From the NCBI RefSeq assembly GCF_023206395.1, contig NZ_CP066149.1, forward strand, positions 2,666,001-2,730,000: a stretch of DNA of 64,000 nucleotides. The letters are read 5' to 3'. The notes under the pieces were generated by a model that was not told the origin of the DNA, searched no databases, and saw nothing but the letters and a program-made list of their open reading frames with translations. Made by a program: the position numbers and the translations under genes. Source of the stretch: Vibrio sp. ED004 (GTDB taxonomy: Bacteria; Pseudomonadota; Gammaproteobacteria; Enterobacterales; Vibrionaceae). This document shows, piece by piece, positions 28,237-37,997 of the stretch. The stretch's first letter is position 1. Each line of letters starts with the position of its first letter.

Positions 28237-28677
28237 TTAGTTGCCTTTATAGTGACGGTACTCAAACACCTGACCTTTATCATTAAACGCGTACACAGAG
28301 TATTCGTCTTTCTTATCGCCATATTCCATACCCGGTGAGCCCATTGGCATACCCGGAACTGCCAAACCAATCGCATTACGTGGTGGGTTTTCTAAAAAGG
28401 CTTTTACGTCTTCCGCCGGAATGTGACCTTCAAACACATAACCGTCGATCTCTGCGGTGTGGCAAGAAGCCAGCTCTTGCGTTACGCCTAACTTTTGTTT
28501 GATAGGGTTCATATCATCGTGGAGCTTCTCTGTTACATCGAACCCGGCATCACGCATATGCTCTGTCCATTCTGTGCAGCAGCCGCAGTATGGAGATTTG
28601 TGGTTTAGAACATCAGTAGCCAAAGCTTGTCCTGAAATTGCAGCGAGTGCAGTAAGAGTCATAACTTTACGAATCAT
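28237..28677 (-). CDS. DUF411 metal-binding periplasmic protein
   Basis: A 146-residue protein with signal peptide (cut after QALA). The DUF411 core shows the cysteine cluster SPYCGCC, the [20 protein letters not shown] segment and [15 protein letters not shown]. Such proteins are found in copper and silver resistance loci. Here it follows copA, overlapping its last 11 bases, so it belongs to the copper operon. ATG 28677 has GAGG nine bases upstream; an in-frame ATG at 28689 is the alternative. Copper binding is inferred. Confidence 0.86.
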   Translation of the reverse strand: MIRKVMTLTALAAISGQALATDVLNHKSPYCGCCTEWTEHMRDAGFDVTEKLHDDMNPIKQKLGVTQELASCHTAEIDGYVFEGHIPAEDVKAFLENPPRNAIGLAVPGMPMGSPGMEYGDKKDEYSVYAFNDKGQVFEYRHYKGN

Positions 28678-31417
28678 GGTTAACCTCATGAATATGGTTT
28701 TTATTAATATTAGAATGAGTTGGTTTGAACAATCTCAGCCTGTTGGCATTACTTACGACAGTAATTGACGACATCGCCATAGCTGCTCCTGCTACTACTG
28801 GGCTAAGCAGAAATCCAAAAAACGGGTAGAGCACACCGGCGGCAATAGGGATGCCAAGCGAGTTATAGATGAAGGCACCAAATAGATTTTGCTTCATGTT
28901 TCTCACGGTCGCTTGGGACAGTTCTATCGCGTTACTTACAGACAGTGGCGACGAGTTGAGGAGTGTCATTTGTGCACTTTCAATCGCAACATCACTGCCA
29001 CTGCCCATTGCGATACCTATGTCGGCCTGAGCAAGCGCTGGTGCATCGTTAATGCCATCTCCAACCATAGCCACACTCTTATATTGTTGTTGAAGCTGAA
29101 CAATATGCTGAGCTTTCTGCTCTGGTAGTACTTCCGAGATAACCTCATCGATACCGACGCTTTTGCCAATCGCTTGAGCAACTGAATCGTTGTCGCCAGT
29201 GAGTAGCACTGTGTGAATTCCGGCGGATTTTAGTTGAGCAATGGCTTGTTTGCTATCTATTTTTAATGCGTCTGAAATGCCTAATATGCCTTCCAGTTTT
29301 TGGTCGATGACGACGAAGATTGGCGTCCATGCTTGTGTACGACAAAGTTCGATAAAGTCATTGCCCATTTGAGTATCAATACCAAGTTGGGTTAGGTATT
29401 TAAGAGAGCCGACTTGAACGTGTTTGCCGTTAATATTGGCTTGTACTCCAAGGCCTCGGCGGTTTTCAAAGTCGCTGTGTGGGAGTGCTGAAACTTCTAA
29501 GTTTTCGGCATACTGACAAACGGCTTTCGCAAGCGGGTGTTCTGAACCGACTTCAACCGAATAGGCGTAAGCCAGCAGTTCTTGTTCTGATAGGTTGTGA
29601 TAAAACGCCTGTTGAACGCTTGGTTTTCCTTGGGTTAGAGTGCCTGTTTTATCAAACACGACAGCATCGATTTTGCTGGCTGATTGCAACACATCGGCAT
29701 CTTTGATCAGAACGCCAAACTCAGCGGCTTTACCCACGCCGACAGTAATAGAGAGCGGTGTCGCTAGGCCTAAGGCACACGGACAAGCGATGATCAGCAC
29801 GGTAGTCGATACCACAAGCATGTAACTGGCACTTGGTTGTGGGCCAACAAAAAACCAAACTAGGGCGGCAACAGCTGCGATCGCGACCACAACGGGTACG
29901 AACACGGCAGAAATAGAGTCAGCAAGCTTCGCAATCGCAGGTTTGCTGCTTTGTGCTTGGCGAACCATCTGGATGATTCGAGCCAGCATGGTGCTTGAGC
30001 CAATTCCTGTCGCTTCAATAACTAAGCTGCCATCTCCATTAATGGTGCCCGCAGAAACGCCATCACTCACCGATTTAACGTTGGGAAGTGGTTCACCGGT
30101 CAGCATGGATTCATCGATATAAGACTCGCCAGATACCACAACACCGTCAACTGGCACTTTCTCACCCGGTTTGACGCGTACTTGCATGCCGACTTGGATA
30201 GCTTCTACAGCAATGGTTTGTTCTTTGCCATCGACGATGACTACTGCTTTTTGAGGCTGTAAATTAATCAGTGCTTGTAGCGATTTCGTGGTGCGAGCTT
30301 TGGCTTTAGCTTCTATGTAGTGACCTAAAGAAATAAGGCCAACGATCATCGCGCTCGCCTCAAAGTAGACATGGCGAGAGGCTTCTGGGAACCATGATGG
30401 AATCAGTACGACCAGCATTGAGTAGAACCATGCTGCGCCTGTACCCAAAGCAACTAACGTATCCATGGTCGCGCGCTTGTGCATCAGTGATTGCCACGCG
30501 TTAGTGAAGAAGCTACGACCTGAAGTGGCCAGCAGTACCAAACAGACCACACCGATTAATCCCCAAGCCAGTTGATCGTTAAATGTAGTAATGGTCATGC
30601 TGCCACCGAACACGCCCCAAGCCATTAGCGGAGCCCCAAGCAATAGCGCACTTACTGAGTTTTTCAGGAAGGCCTGTTGAGTGCGAAGTTGTTGTTCTTG
30701 CTGCTTTTGCTGTTGTGTTGCCGCATCATCAACAAACTCGGCGCCATAACCTGCGGCTTTCACCGATTGGATGAGCTCGTTTTCGATCAGGTCGCGTGTT
30801 TTAGAGGTGAAAATCAAGGCCGTTTGTTCGGCGAGGTTGATCTGAGCTTGGTCGACGAACTCGTTATTTTTCAGTGCTTTTTCGACTGAAGATACACAAC
30901 TCGCACACGTCATCCCCTCAAGTACAAGGTGATAAGTATATTGACTCGCAACGGGTTCAGTAGGCGTTGTTTTTGTAGGTGCAGATTCTTTATCTTCTTC
31001 TAAATCTGAACTAGGTAAGAGCTCATTTGCTTCAGAGTAGGGAACTGCGTGATAACCCACACTTTCGACCAACTCAATCACCTCAGATTCAGAAAGTAGA
31101 GTGACCAGTGCTAATTCTTGTTTGCTGACTTCTAGGTTTGAAGCTTGTTCGGTTTGCTCAAGCGCTTGAGTCAGTTTGTTCACGCATTTACCGCAGTTAA
31201 GTCCGGATAGCGAGAGGTGCAGCTTGTTACCCATGCTGTAGCCAAGTGTCGCTAACTGCTCGTTGAGTTGAACGTAACTAAATGGAGCTGAAATATCGAT
31301 GTAGGTCGGCGATATATCATTGATCGTCGTGTTGTCGAGATCAGCAAACAGTGTGCGGACTTTCTTCGCACAACCCATGCAATTTAGGCCGTTGAGCGCG
31401 GTTGTGTAGTGGTTCAT
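28667..31417 (-). CDS. copA: Copper-exporting P1B ATPase CopA
   Basis: About 916 residues. There are three N-terminal heavy-metal domains, with GLNCMGC (near residue 12), GLNCGKC (near 75) and GMTCASC (near 170). The ATPase core has the transmembrane metal motif [13 protein letters not shown], the phosphorylation site [14 protein letters not shown], and [12 protein letters not shown]. It pumps Cu(I) out of the cytoplasm. ATG 31417 is chosen because the predicted transcription start of the CueR-type promoter falls just before it, excluding the upstream in-frame ATG at 31480. DUF411 follows in the operon. Confidence 0.95.
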   Translation of the reverse strand: MNHYTTALNGLNCMGCAKKVRTLFADLDNTTINDISPTYIDISAPFSYVQLNEQLATLGYSMGNKLHLSLSGLNCGKCVNKLTQALEQTEQASNLEVSKQELALVTLLSESEVIELVESVGYHAVPYSEANELLPSSDLEEDKESAPTKTTPTEPVASQYTYHLVLEGMTCASCVSSVEKALKNNEFVDQAQINLAEQTALIFTSKTRDLIENELIQSVKAAGYGAEFVDDAATQQQKQQEQQLRTQQAFLKNSVSALLLGAPLMAWGVFGGSMTITTFNDQLAWGLIGVVCLVLLATSGRSFFTNAWQSLMHKRATMDTLVALGTGAAWFYSMLVVLIPSWFPEASRHVYFEASAMIVGLISLGHYIEAKAKARTTKSLQALINLQPQKAVVIVDGKEQTIAVEAIQVGMQVRVKPGEKVPVDGVVVSGESYIDESMLTGEPLPNVKSVSDGVSAGTINGDGSLVIEATGIGSSTMLARIIQMVRQAQSSKPAIAKLADSISAVFVPVVVAIAAVAALVWFFVGPQPSASYMLVVSTTVLIIACPCALGLATPLSITVGVGKAAEFGVLIKDADVLQSASKIDAVVFDKTGTLTQGKPSVQQAFYHNLSEQELLAYAYSVEVGSEHPLAKAVCQYAENLEVSALPHSDFENRRGLGVQANINGKHVQVGSLKYLTQLGIDTQMGNDFIELCRTQAWTPIFVVIDQKLEGILGISDALKIDSKQAIAQLKSAGIHTVLLTGDNDSVAQAIGKSVGIDEVISEVLPEQKAQHIVQLQQQYKSVAMVGDGINDAPALAQADIGIAMGSGSDVAIESAQMTLLNSSPLSVSNAIELSQATVRNMKQNLFGAFIYNSLGIPIAAGVLYPFFGFLLSPVVAGAAMAMSSITVVSNANRLRLFKPTHSNINKNHIHEVNHDS

Positions 31418-31781
31418 ATCGATACTCCAATTCTCATCTACGCCTAACATAAACCTTCCCGTAAGGGTAAGGTCAAACATAAATTCAAGAATTTGATCTT
31501 AGTGGTGCATTAGCTGGTGGATTCAATTTGGGAATGAGAGAGGGGAATAAAGGATGCGCGACTATAATCTACTGGCTAAGGCAATAGATTTGCTACTTCG
31601 AAGGCGGAATTCGGCTTTCTACAATCGCTTTCGTACAACAACAGCACATTAATCATTCACTACTGATTGTAGATTTAAGCGGTGGTGATAAAATAGCGCC
31701 CAAAATTTAGTGATATTTGGCCATTACAGGCTTTGTAATCGGCTCCACTAAAAGAATCACCTACATAATCAAGGTATTTAA
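31418..31781. other. Intergenic region between divergent copA and gltX
   Basis: About 360 bases. The copA side carries the CueR-type promoter at 31446-31476. The gltX side should carry a promoter within the last 150 bases, but no convincing pair was found. No gene seen. Confidence 0.6.
31446..31476 (-). promoter_or_regulatory. CueR-type operator and promoter of copA
   Basis: On the minus strand: -35 TTGACC (31471-31476), 19-bp spacer, -10 TATGTT (31446-31451). The dyad ACCTTACCC / GGGAAGGT fills the long spacer. It is almost the E. coli copA operator, where CueR activates by twisting an over-long spacer when Cu(I) binds. Regulation is inferred from that match. Confidence 0.85.
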
Positions 31782-33209
31782 ATGACGGTTAAAACTCGTT
31801 TTGCTCCTAGCCCAACTGGCTATCTTCACGTTGGTGGTGCACGTACTGCACTTTACTCTTGGCTATTCGCTAAAAACCAAGGCGGTGAATTCGTTCTACG
31901 TATCGAAGACACAGACCTTGAGCGTAACTCTCAAGAAGCGGTTGATGCAATTCTAGAAGGCATGCAATGGATGGGTATGGAATGGGACGAAGGTCCTTAC
32001 TACCAATCTAAGCGTTTTGACCGTTACAACGAAATGGTTGATAAGCTACTTGCTGAAGACAAAGCATTCAAATGCTACGCGTCCAAAGAGCTGCTTGATG
32101 AAATTCGTACAGAGCAAGAAGAAAACAAAGAGATGGCTCGCTACGATGCTAACCACCCTAAAATTGTTGCAGCAAACGAAGCAGCAAAAGAAGGCGATGC
32201 GTGCGTTATCCGTTTCCGTAACCCTAAAGAAGGCAGCGTAGTATTTGATGACCAAATCCGTGGTCGCATCGAAATCGCTAACAGCCAACTTGATGACCTA
32301 ATCATTCGTCGTACAGACGGCGCACCAACATACAACTTCGTAGTTGTAGTGGATGACTGGGATATGGGTATTACACACGTTGTTCGTGGTGAAGATCACA
32401 TCAACAACACACCTCGTCAAATCAACATCTATGAAGCACTAGGCGCGCCAGTTCCAACGTTCGCTCACTGTGCAATGATTCTAGGTGATGACGGTGCGAA
32501 ACTTTCTAAGCGTCACGGTGCTGTTTCTGTAATGCAATACCGCGACGAAGGTTACCTACCAAATGCACTAAACAACTACCTAGTTCGTTTAGGTTGGTCT
32601 CACGGTGACCAAGAGATCTTCTCTCAAGAAGAGATGATTGAGTTCTTCAGCCTAAACGCAATCAGCAAGTCTGCATCTGCATTCAACACTGACAAGCTAC
32701 TTTGGTTGAACAACCACTACATCAAGACTTCTGAGCCTGAGTACGTTGCAAAATACCTGCAATGGCACCTAGACGCACAGAAGATCGATACAACAAACGG
32801 CCCAGCTATCACTGAAGTGATCAAGCTAGTTGGCGAGCGTTGTAACACACTTATCGAACTTGCTGAGCAATCTCGTTACTTCTACGAAGATTTCTCTGAG
32901 TTTGAAGCTGGCGCAGCTAAGAAGCACCTACGTGGTGTTGCTAAAGGCCCACTAGAGCTTGCTCTTGCTAAGGTTGAAGCACTTGAAGATTTCACTACTG
33001 CAAACATCAAAGATGGTGTGATTGCAGCAGTATGTGAAGAGCTAGAGATCGGCATGGGTAAAATCGGTATGCCACTTCGCGTAGCAGTAACAGGTGGCGG
33101 TCAGTCTCCTTCTGTTGATGCTGTGATGGAGCTTGTTGGTAAAGAGCGCGTAATCGCTCGTATCAAGATGGCGCTTGAGTTCATCGCTGAGCGTGAAGCT
33201 AACGCTTAA
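31782..33209 (+). CDS. gltX: Glutamyl-tRNA synthetase
   Basis: A 475-residue class I synthetase. It shows the HIGH-type motif [16 protein letters not shown], the [11 protein letters not shown] segment, and the KMSKS-type KLSKRHG near residue 244. The C-terminal helical anticodon-binding domain ends in [11 protein letters not shown] single gene with its own terminator. Confidence 0.97.
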   Translation: MTVKTRFAPSPTGYLHVGGARTALYSWLFAKNQGGEFVLRIEDTDLERNSQEAVDAILEGMQWMGMEWDEGPYYQSKRFDRYNEMVDKLLAEDKAFKCYASKELLDEIRTEQEENKEMARYDANHPKIVAANEAAKEGDACVIRFRNPKEGSVVFDDQIRGRIEIANSQLDDLIIRRTDGAPTYNFVVVVDDWDMGITHVVRGEDHINNTPRQINIYEALGAPVPTFAHCAMILGDDGAKLSKRHGAVSVMQYRDEGYLPNALNNYLVRLGWSHGDQEIFSQEEMIEFFSLNAISKSASAFNTDKLLWLNNHYIKTSEPEYVAKYLQWHLDAQKIDTTNGPAITEVIKLVGERCNTLIELAEQSRYFYEDFSEFEAGAAKKHLRGVAKGPLELALAKVEALEDFTTANIKDGVIAAVCEELEIGMGKIGMPLRVAVTGGGQSPSVDAVMELVGKERVIARIKMALEFIAEREANA

Positions 33210-33228
33210 TTGAGCGATGGCTAGATTC

Positions 33229-33263
33229 AAAAAGGGTCAGTAACTTGGTTACTGACCCTTTTT
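33229..33263. terminator. Bidirectional terminator after gltX
   Basis: Perfect 16-bp stem AAAAAGGGTCAGTAAC / GTTACTGACCCTTTTT with loop TTG. A and T runs on each side let it stop gltX and the convergent aryl polyene operon. Confidence 0.92.
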
Positions 33264-33296
33264 ATTTGTCTCGATCTTTATGATCTCAACAACTCG

Positions 33297-33761
33297 TTAT
33301 AGCTGGTCGTCGGCAATCATTTGAGTCGCTTGCGCGGCTGTTTTCTTATCGAATAAGATATCCATCATCGCTTTGATGCGCTCCATATCGTCACCAAATT
33401 TTGAAAAGTTGCCGCTATTCGGCGCTTTAAAATCAACATTGCCTACGCGCTGCTGATCTTGATAAGCCGAGATCTTAGCGTCTGCCACAAAGGTTCTGAA
33501 ATCCCAGCTCCAACGGGACACGTAATCTAGCGTAATATCTTCTGGATTGTGCTCTGAGCCATCTGCAACAACCTTACATTTGACTTGATTATTCAGACAC
33601 CAGTCGAGCATTGAATCGAGGAAGACCGCACGAGTTTTCTCGTCCTCAACTATTGTCACCTGCTCTATGGTATTTGCTTCAGGAAGTGCGTTTCCTGAAT
33701 ACTTAGGGGCACTACAACCTGCGAGTAAAACGACAACACCAGCTACTAACCAATTTTTCAT
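33297..33761 (-). CDS. Putative lipoprotein, Sbal_3080-like family
   Basis: A 154-residue protein with signal peptide and lipobox LAGC (Cys 16). The body has a pair of Cys in LDWCLNNQVKCKV and aromatic runs (YVSRWSWDF), reminiscent of a small lipoprotein family found in Shewanella and vibrios. The function is unknown. It follows apeR with an eight-base gap and could be co-transcribed with the pigment operon, though it is not a usual member. Confidence 0.7.
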   Translation of the reverse strand: MKNWLVAGVVVLLAGCSAPKYSGNALPEANTIEQVTIVEDEKTRAVFLDSMLDWCLNNQVKCKVVADGSEHNPEDITLDYVSRWSWDFRTFVADAKISAYQDQQRVGNVDFKAPNSGNFSKFGDDMERIKAMMDILFDKKTAAQATQMIADDQL

Positions 33762-33769
33762 TATCTATC

Positions 33770-34993
33770 CTAGATTTTTTTGAAGATGATTGAGGTGTTG
33801 ATTCCACCAAAAGCAAAGTTGTTGCTCATCAGGTATTCAACATCCAATTCGCGACCAGAGCCTGTGATGTAATCGAGCTTGCCGCACTGCTCATCGACAT
33901 TCTCAAGGTTTAGGGTTGGGCTGAACCAACCGCTGTGCATCATCTCTAGGCTTAACCAAGCTTCAATCGCACCACAGGCTCCAAGCGTATGACCAAAGTA
34001 ACTCTTAAGAGAGCTAATAGGCACTTCGCCAAAGATATTCGCTGTCGCATTACTCTCCGCAATATCGCCTTTTTCAGTTGCAGTACCGTGCGCAGAAACA
34101 TAGCCGATCTTCTCGGCTGGAAGTTGTGCGTCTCTCAGCGCTTTCTCCATACAAACTTGCATGGTTTCCATCTGAGGTTGGGTCACATGAGCGGCATCGC
34201 AGTTGCTAGCGAAACCAATGATTTCAGCGTAGATCTTTGCACCGCGAGCAACAGCATGTTCATACTCTTCAAGAACAAGCGTACCGGCACCTTCACCGAT
34301 AACCAAGCCATCACGTTCGCTGTCATATGGGCTAGGGGATTTCTTGGGTGTGTCGTTTTTTAAACTGGTAGCAAAAAGGGTATCGAAAACGGCAGACTCA
34401 GTTGGGCACAGCTCTTCACCTCCACCGGCAACCATCACGGTTTGGTAGCCGTGTTTGATTGCTTCATAGGCGTAACCAATCGCCTGGCTTCCTGAAGTAC
34501 ACGCACTGCTGGTGGGAATCACGCGGCCGCGTAGACCAAAGAACAGACCAACGTTAACGGCTGCTGTGTGCGGCATCATTTGAACGTAAGTGGTTGCTGT
34601 GATTGCTCGTGTCGACTTCTCGTTCAGCATCACTCCGAAAGCGCCTACCGCATCAGTACTGCCGGTTGAAGAGCCGTAAGCGATACCAGTCTCACCATTG
34701 GTCAATACATCGTGACCAATTAAGCCGGCTTGCTCCAATGCATTCTCAGTAGCAACGGTTGCTAGGCGTGATACTCGGCCCATGCCACGCACTTGCTTAC
34801 GCTTGTAGTGTTTAGGCAGTTGGAAGTCATCAATAGGCGCTGCTAGCTTAGTGTTGAGACCATCATATTGCTCGAAACTTGGCATATATTGAGTCGCATT
34901 TTCACAGGCCTTTAGTTTTGGCTCTATCTGTTGCCAGTCGTTACCAAAAGCAGTAACACCAGACATTCCAGTTACAACAACGCGGCGGGTCAT
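33770..34993 (-). CDS. apeR: Aryl polyene ketosynthase (ApeR-like)
   Basis: A 407-residue FabF-type beta-ketoacyl-ACP synthase. The catalytic Cys 165 is in SSACTSGS, and the two active His residues are in SAHGTATEKGD and GHTLGACGAI. In characterised APE systems (Grammbitter and co-workers, Xenorhabdus) one ketosynthase starts the chain and another, with the CLF, elongates it; this one is assigned by position as last of the O-P-Q-R block. Its start overlaps apeQ by four bases. Confidence 0.88.
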   Translation of the reverse strand: MTRRVVVTGMSGVTAFGNDWQQIEPKLKACENATQYMPSFEQYDGLNTKLAAPIDDFQLPKHYKRKQVRGMGRVSRLATVATENALEQAGLIGHDVLTNGETGIAYGSSTGSTDAVGAFGVMLNEKSTRAITATTYVQMMPHTAAVNVGLFFGLRGRVIPTSSACTSGSQAIGYAYEAIKHGYQTVMVAGGGEELCPTESAVFDTLFATSLKNDTPKKSPSPYDSERDGLVIGEGAGTLVLEEYEHAVARGAKIYAEIIGFASNCDAAHVTQPQMETMQVCMEKALRDAQLPAEKIGYVSAHGTATEKGDIAESNATANIFGEVPISSLKSYFGHTLGACGAIEAWLSLEMMHSGWFSPTLNLENVDEQCGKLDYITGSGRELDVEYLMSNNFAFGGINTSIIFKKI

Positions 34994-35715
34994 ACTAAGC
35001 CTCCATTTACTGAAATCACTTGGCGAGTTACGTAGCCTGCAATATCAGACATTAGGTAGCTGACTAGACCTGCCACTTCTTCCGGCTCACCCATTCGGCG
35101 CAGTGGTACTTGAGGAAGCGCGTGATCTTTCACGTGCTCGTCAACCATACCGGTGTCAATTAAGCCTGGAGCGACACAGTTTACAGTGATCTTGCGTTTT
35201 GCGAGTTCTAGGGCTAGAGACTTAGTCGCGCCAATCACCCCCGCTTTTGCCGCCGCATAGTTAGTTTGACCACGGTTACCCATAATGCCTGATACAGACG
35301 CTAGCGTGACGATACGGCCACCTTTACGCTTTTGCACCATAGGCATGACACAAGGGTGAAGTACGTTGTAGAAGCTGTCTAGGTTGGTATGGATCACGCC
35401 ATCCCACTCTTCTTCTGTCATCGCTGGGAATGCAGTGTCGCGAGTAATGCCTGCGTTGTTTACTACGCCGTAGTAAGCGCCATGTTCAGCAATATCAGAC
35501 TCTAGCTTTTCACGACATTCGCTGCGGTTGCTGATATCAAATTGGATAAGACGTCCACCGCCACCTTGCTCGGTGATCGATTGTAGAGTCTCTTCAGCAC
35601 CTTGCTTGTCACCCATGTAATGAACGGCGATTTCAAATCCGTCTTTCGCGAGTTGAATAGCGATCGCTTTACCAATGCCTTTGCTGGCACCAGTGACTAA
35701 AACCTGACGGGTCAT
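34990..35715 (-). CDS. apeQ: Aryl polyene 3-ketoacyl-ACP reductase (ApeQ-like)
   Basis: A 241-residue FabG-type short-chain dehydrogenase. It has the NADPH motif VTGASKGIGKAIA, NNAG, the catalytic Ser (ASVSGIMGNRGQTNYAAAKAG, shown here in two parts: ASVSGIMGN and YAAAKAG with Tyr and Lys), and the C-terminal GYVTRQVISVNGG. It reduces the beta-keto group in each elongation round. Overlaps apeP and apeR by four bases. Confidence 0.92.
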   Translation of the reverse strand: MTRQVLVTGASKGIGKAIAIQLAKDGFEIAVHYMGDKQGAEETLQSITEQGGGGRLIQFDISNRSECREKLESDIAEHGAYYGVVNNAGITRDTAFPAMTEEEWDGVIHTNLDSFYNVLHPCVMPMVQKRKGGRIVTLASVSGIMGNRGQTNYAAAKAGVIGATKSLALELAKRKITVNCVAPGLIDTGMVDEHVKDHALPQVPLRRMGEPEEVAGLVSYLMSDIAGYVTRQVISVNGGLV

Positions 35716-36176
35716 GATGGGCTCCTAGTTTTCATTTCTTGTAATTTTTGTTCGGTTGGCACGTAAACATTGAGTTGGCATTGAGCTACCAACTCGCCTT
35801 GGTCTTCGACTCTTGCGGTAAATACGGCCATACCACTGTCTTCCATAAGCTGTTCAGCATAGATATCAAGGGTCTGACCTTGAGTAAACTCATCACACAG
35901 TGATTTATAGCGACGAGATCCAAGTAGGAAACCGATAGGGGGAGTGGTGCCGCTTTTCAGAGCATGGTATCCAGACCAAGCCGCTACAGACTGCGCCATA
36001 AACTCGATGCCAACATAAGCTGGGACTGTTTGAGATTCGGCATTAAAGAACAGATTATGGTCACCAATATCAACCTGACAGTGGATCGACAACGCCTCTA
36101 CGCTGATAGCACGATCGATTAATATCATCGGATCATCGTGAGGGAGGAGTTGGTCTACAGAAGGGATATCAGTCAT
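35712..36176 (-). CDS. apeP: Aryl polyene dehydratase subunit (ApeP-like, hotdog fold)
   Basis: A 154-residue hotdog-fold protein of the FabA/FabZ type, with LLPHDDPMILIDR and the helix VGIEFMAQSVAAWSGY. In studied APE systems ApeP pairs with ApeI to form the dehydratase that creates each double bond. It overlaps apeO by eight bases. Confidence 0.87.
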   Translation of the reverse strand: MTDIPSVDQLLPHDDPMILIDRAISVEALSIHCQVDIGDHNLFFNAESQTVPAYVGIEFMAQSVAAWSGYHALKSGTTPPIGFLLGSRRYKSLCDEFTQGQTLDIYAEQLMEDSGMAVFTARVEDQGELVAQCQLNVYVPTEQKLQEMKTRSPS

Positions 36177-37368
36177 TTACTACACCAAAAATCAGGCTAA
36201 TGTTGTTGCCACCAAAAGCAAACGAGTTGCTTAAGATGTTCTTTACTTTAAGTTTCTGCGAACAGTTTACCAAATCAATCTCAATATCTTCAGCTTTATC
36301 CTGACATTTTTGTAAGGGAAGCGGTAAGTCATATTTCAAAATATGCCACGCAATTGCAGCCTCAATCGCACTTGCTGCTCCTAGAGTATGCCCGGTGAGT
36401 GGCTTGGTTGAGCTAACGGGAACCTTGTTTGCAAAAATACGGTAAATAGCTTTGCTTTCCATTGAATCATTGAGTGGTGTTGCAGTTCCGTGAGCATTGA
36501 TATATCCAATGTCTTCTGCTTGTAAGTTGGCAGAATTTAACGCTTTTCTCATAGCTTGCTCCGCACCATTTCCCTCAGGGTGAGGCGCTGAAATGTGGTG
36601 TGCATCAGAGCTGTCACCGCAGCCTAACAAGGCAATGCTAGGTATATTCTGGTTTGTATTAGCAACATTCAGTTTTGTTTTACTGAGCAACATAAACGCC
36701 GCTGCTTCACCAATGTTGATGCCATCTCGAGATTGGCTAAATGGCTTACAATGTGTGGTCGAAAGGGCTTCAAGACCATGGAAGCCATTGAGCGTCAGCT
36801 TACACAGCGTATCAACACCGCCAACCAACACAGCATCAGCCATTCCTGAATCTAATAAACGTTGGGCAGTGAGAAATACACGGCCACTCGATGAGCAGGC
36901 CGTCGAGATCGCGTAGCTTGGCCCGCTTAATGATGAATACTGGCTAACGAATTCAGAGGTATTGCCTAACTCTTGTTTCGAGTAGTGGTAATGCTCCGGA
37001 AATTCGCCGTTTGCCAGTTTATGCTTGAATGCAGCCTCACCGTCCGAAATTCCTGAAGTACTGGTGCCGATAACTACTGCAATTCTGTCTGCGCCAAATT
37101 GTGACTTTGCTTTCTCGATAGAGTCTTTGATTTGATTGAGAGCCGACAGTGCCAATTGATTGTTGCGAGTGGCATATTGCGCTTGAGCTGGGGGTATGTC
37201 TGGTAGCTCACTTGCGATTTTGCCAACGACAGTGTGCTTGCCGTCGTTCAGCATATCGCTCACTTCAACCATGTTTGATGCGCTTTCGTCTTTGAGACAT
37301 CCATGAATGTCAGCAATATTTGAGCCTAACGCTGAGTGGAAACCACAGTCTTGGATATAAATAGGCAT
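36169..37368 (-). CDS. apeO: Aryl polyene ketosynthase (ApeO-like)
   Basis: A 399-residue beta-ketoacyl-ACP synthase. Catalytic Cys 158 is in STACSSSGR, with His residues in NAHGTATPLND and GHTLGAASAIEA. By position and resemblance it is the elongating ketosynthase that pairs with the chain-length factor ApeC. It begins five bases after the DUF3261 lipoprotein gene. Confidence 0.88.
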   Translation of the reverse strand: MPIYIQDCGFHSALGSNIADIHGCLKDESASNMVEVSDMLNDGKHTVVGKIASELPDIPPAQAQYATRNNQLALSALNQIKDSIEKAKSQFGADRIAVVIGTSTSGISDGEAAFKHKLANGEFPEHYHYSKQELGNTSEFVSQYSSLSGPSYAISTACSSSGRVFLTAQRLLDSGMADAVLVGGVDTLCKLTLNGFHGLEALSTTHCKPFSQSRDGINIGEAAAFMLLSKTKLNVANTNQNIPSIALLGCGDSSDAHHISAPHPEGNGAEQAMRKALNSANLQAEDIGYINAHGTATPLNDSMESKAIYRIFANKVPVSSTKPLTGHTLGAASAIEAAIAWHILKYDLPLPLQKCQDKAEDIEIDLVNCSQKLKVKNILSNSFAFGGNNISLIFGVVND

Positions 37369-37373
37369 AGTAT

Positions 37374-37997
37374 TTAGCTCTTACTTGGGTTATCGACAAT
37401 CGTTGAATTCAATGTTTGTATGGTGATGGTGTAGCCTTGGGTTAAATGTTTGAACACAATGTTGCCTGTCGTTTTGTGTGTACCAGGGTCGGCTTGGTAA
37501 TCAATTCGAATGATTGCCTGTTGGTTGTTATCAAACACGGTGCGGCTGTTGTCTGTGTCGACCAAGTGCCAGCCGATACTTTGCAGAGGCTGAGCCCACG
37601 CTTCTGTTGGCCATAAGGTGAGCATTAAATTAAATAGCACCTGTTCGGGTTGCGGCAGTGTAGCCCCAAGGCCAGATAGCACTTGTGTTTCAATAGCTTG
37701 ATTTTGGTATTGCAGCGATAGGATACGCGTACCCCAAGAAGAGAAGCCCGCTAAAACGACCTTTTCGGGAGTGACTTCAACTTGAACGGGCAACTGTTGG
37801 GTATCGTCTTGCCAAGTCGCGCTGATCAACTGACTTGCCGTCAATGAGTATCCAAGATCCGCAGGAAGAGGCAAGGCTAATTCTGTGTCTTGATCGATAG
37901 TGACACTTGCACCTGTCGGTTGTTGAGAAACCATTGAACAGGCGTTGAGTAGTAAGCCTAGTATGACGGCGACTGCTACTTTGATTGTTCTGTTCAT
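37374..37997 (-). CDS. DUF3261 lipoprotein of the aryl polyene cluster
   Basis: A 207-residue protein with signal peptide and lipobox LNAC, followed by a beta-rich DUF3261 body (LPADLGYSL, then WPTEAWAQPL). It belongs to the export part of APE clusters together with the LolA-like and MMPL proteins; a LolB-like acceptor role has been suggested for such proteins but is not shown here. ATG 37997 forms an ATGA overlap with the MMPL stop; a longer upstream frame inside that gene is discounted. Confidence 0.85.
   Translation of the reverse strand: MNRTIKVAVAVILGLLLNACSMVSQQPTGASVTIDQDTELALPLPADLGYSLTASQLISATWQDDTQQLPVQVEVTPEKVVLAGFSSWGTRILSLQYQNQAIETQVLSGLGATLPQPEQVLFNLMLTLWPTEAWAQPLQSIGWHLVDTDNSRTVFDNNQQAIIRIDYQADPGTHKTTGNIVFKHLTQGYTITIQTLNSTIVDNPSKS

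Noticed and set aside
33989..34363. 124-codon plus-strand frame within apeR
   Set aside because: Antisense shadow of a well-supported ketosynthase gene.
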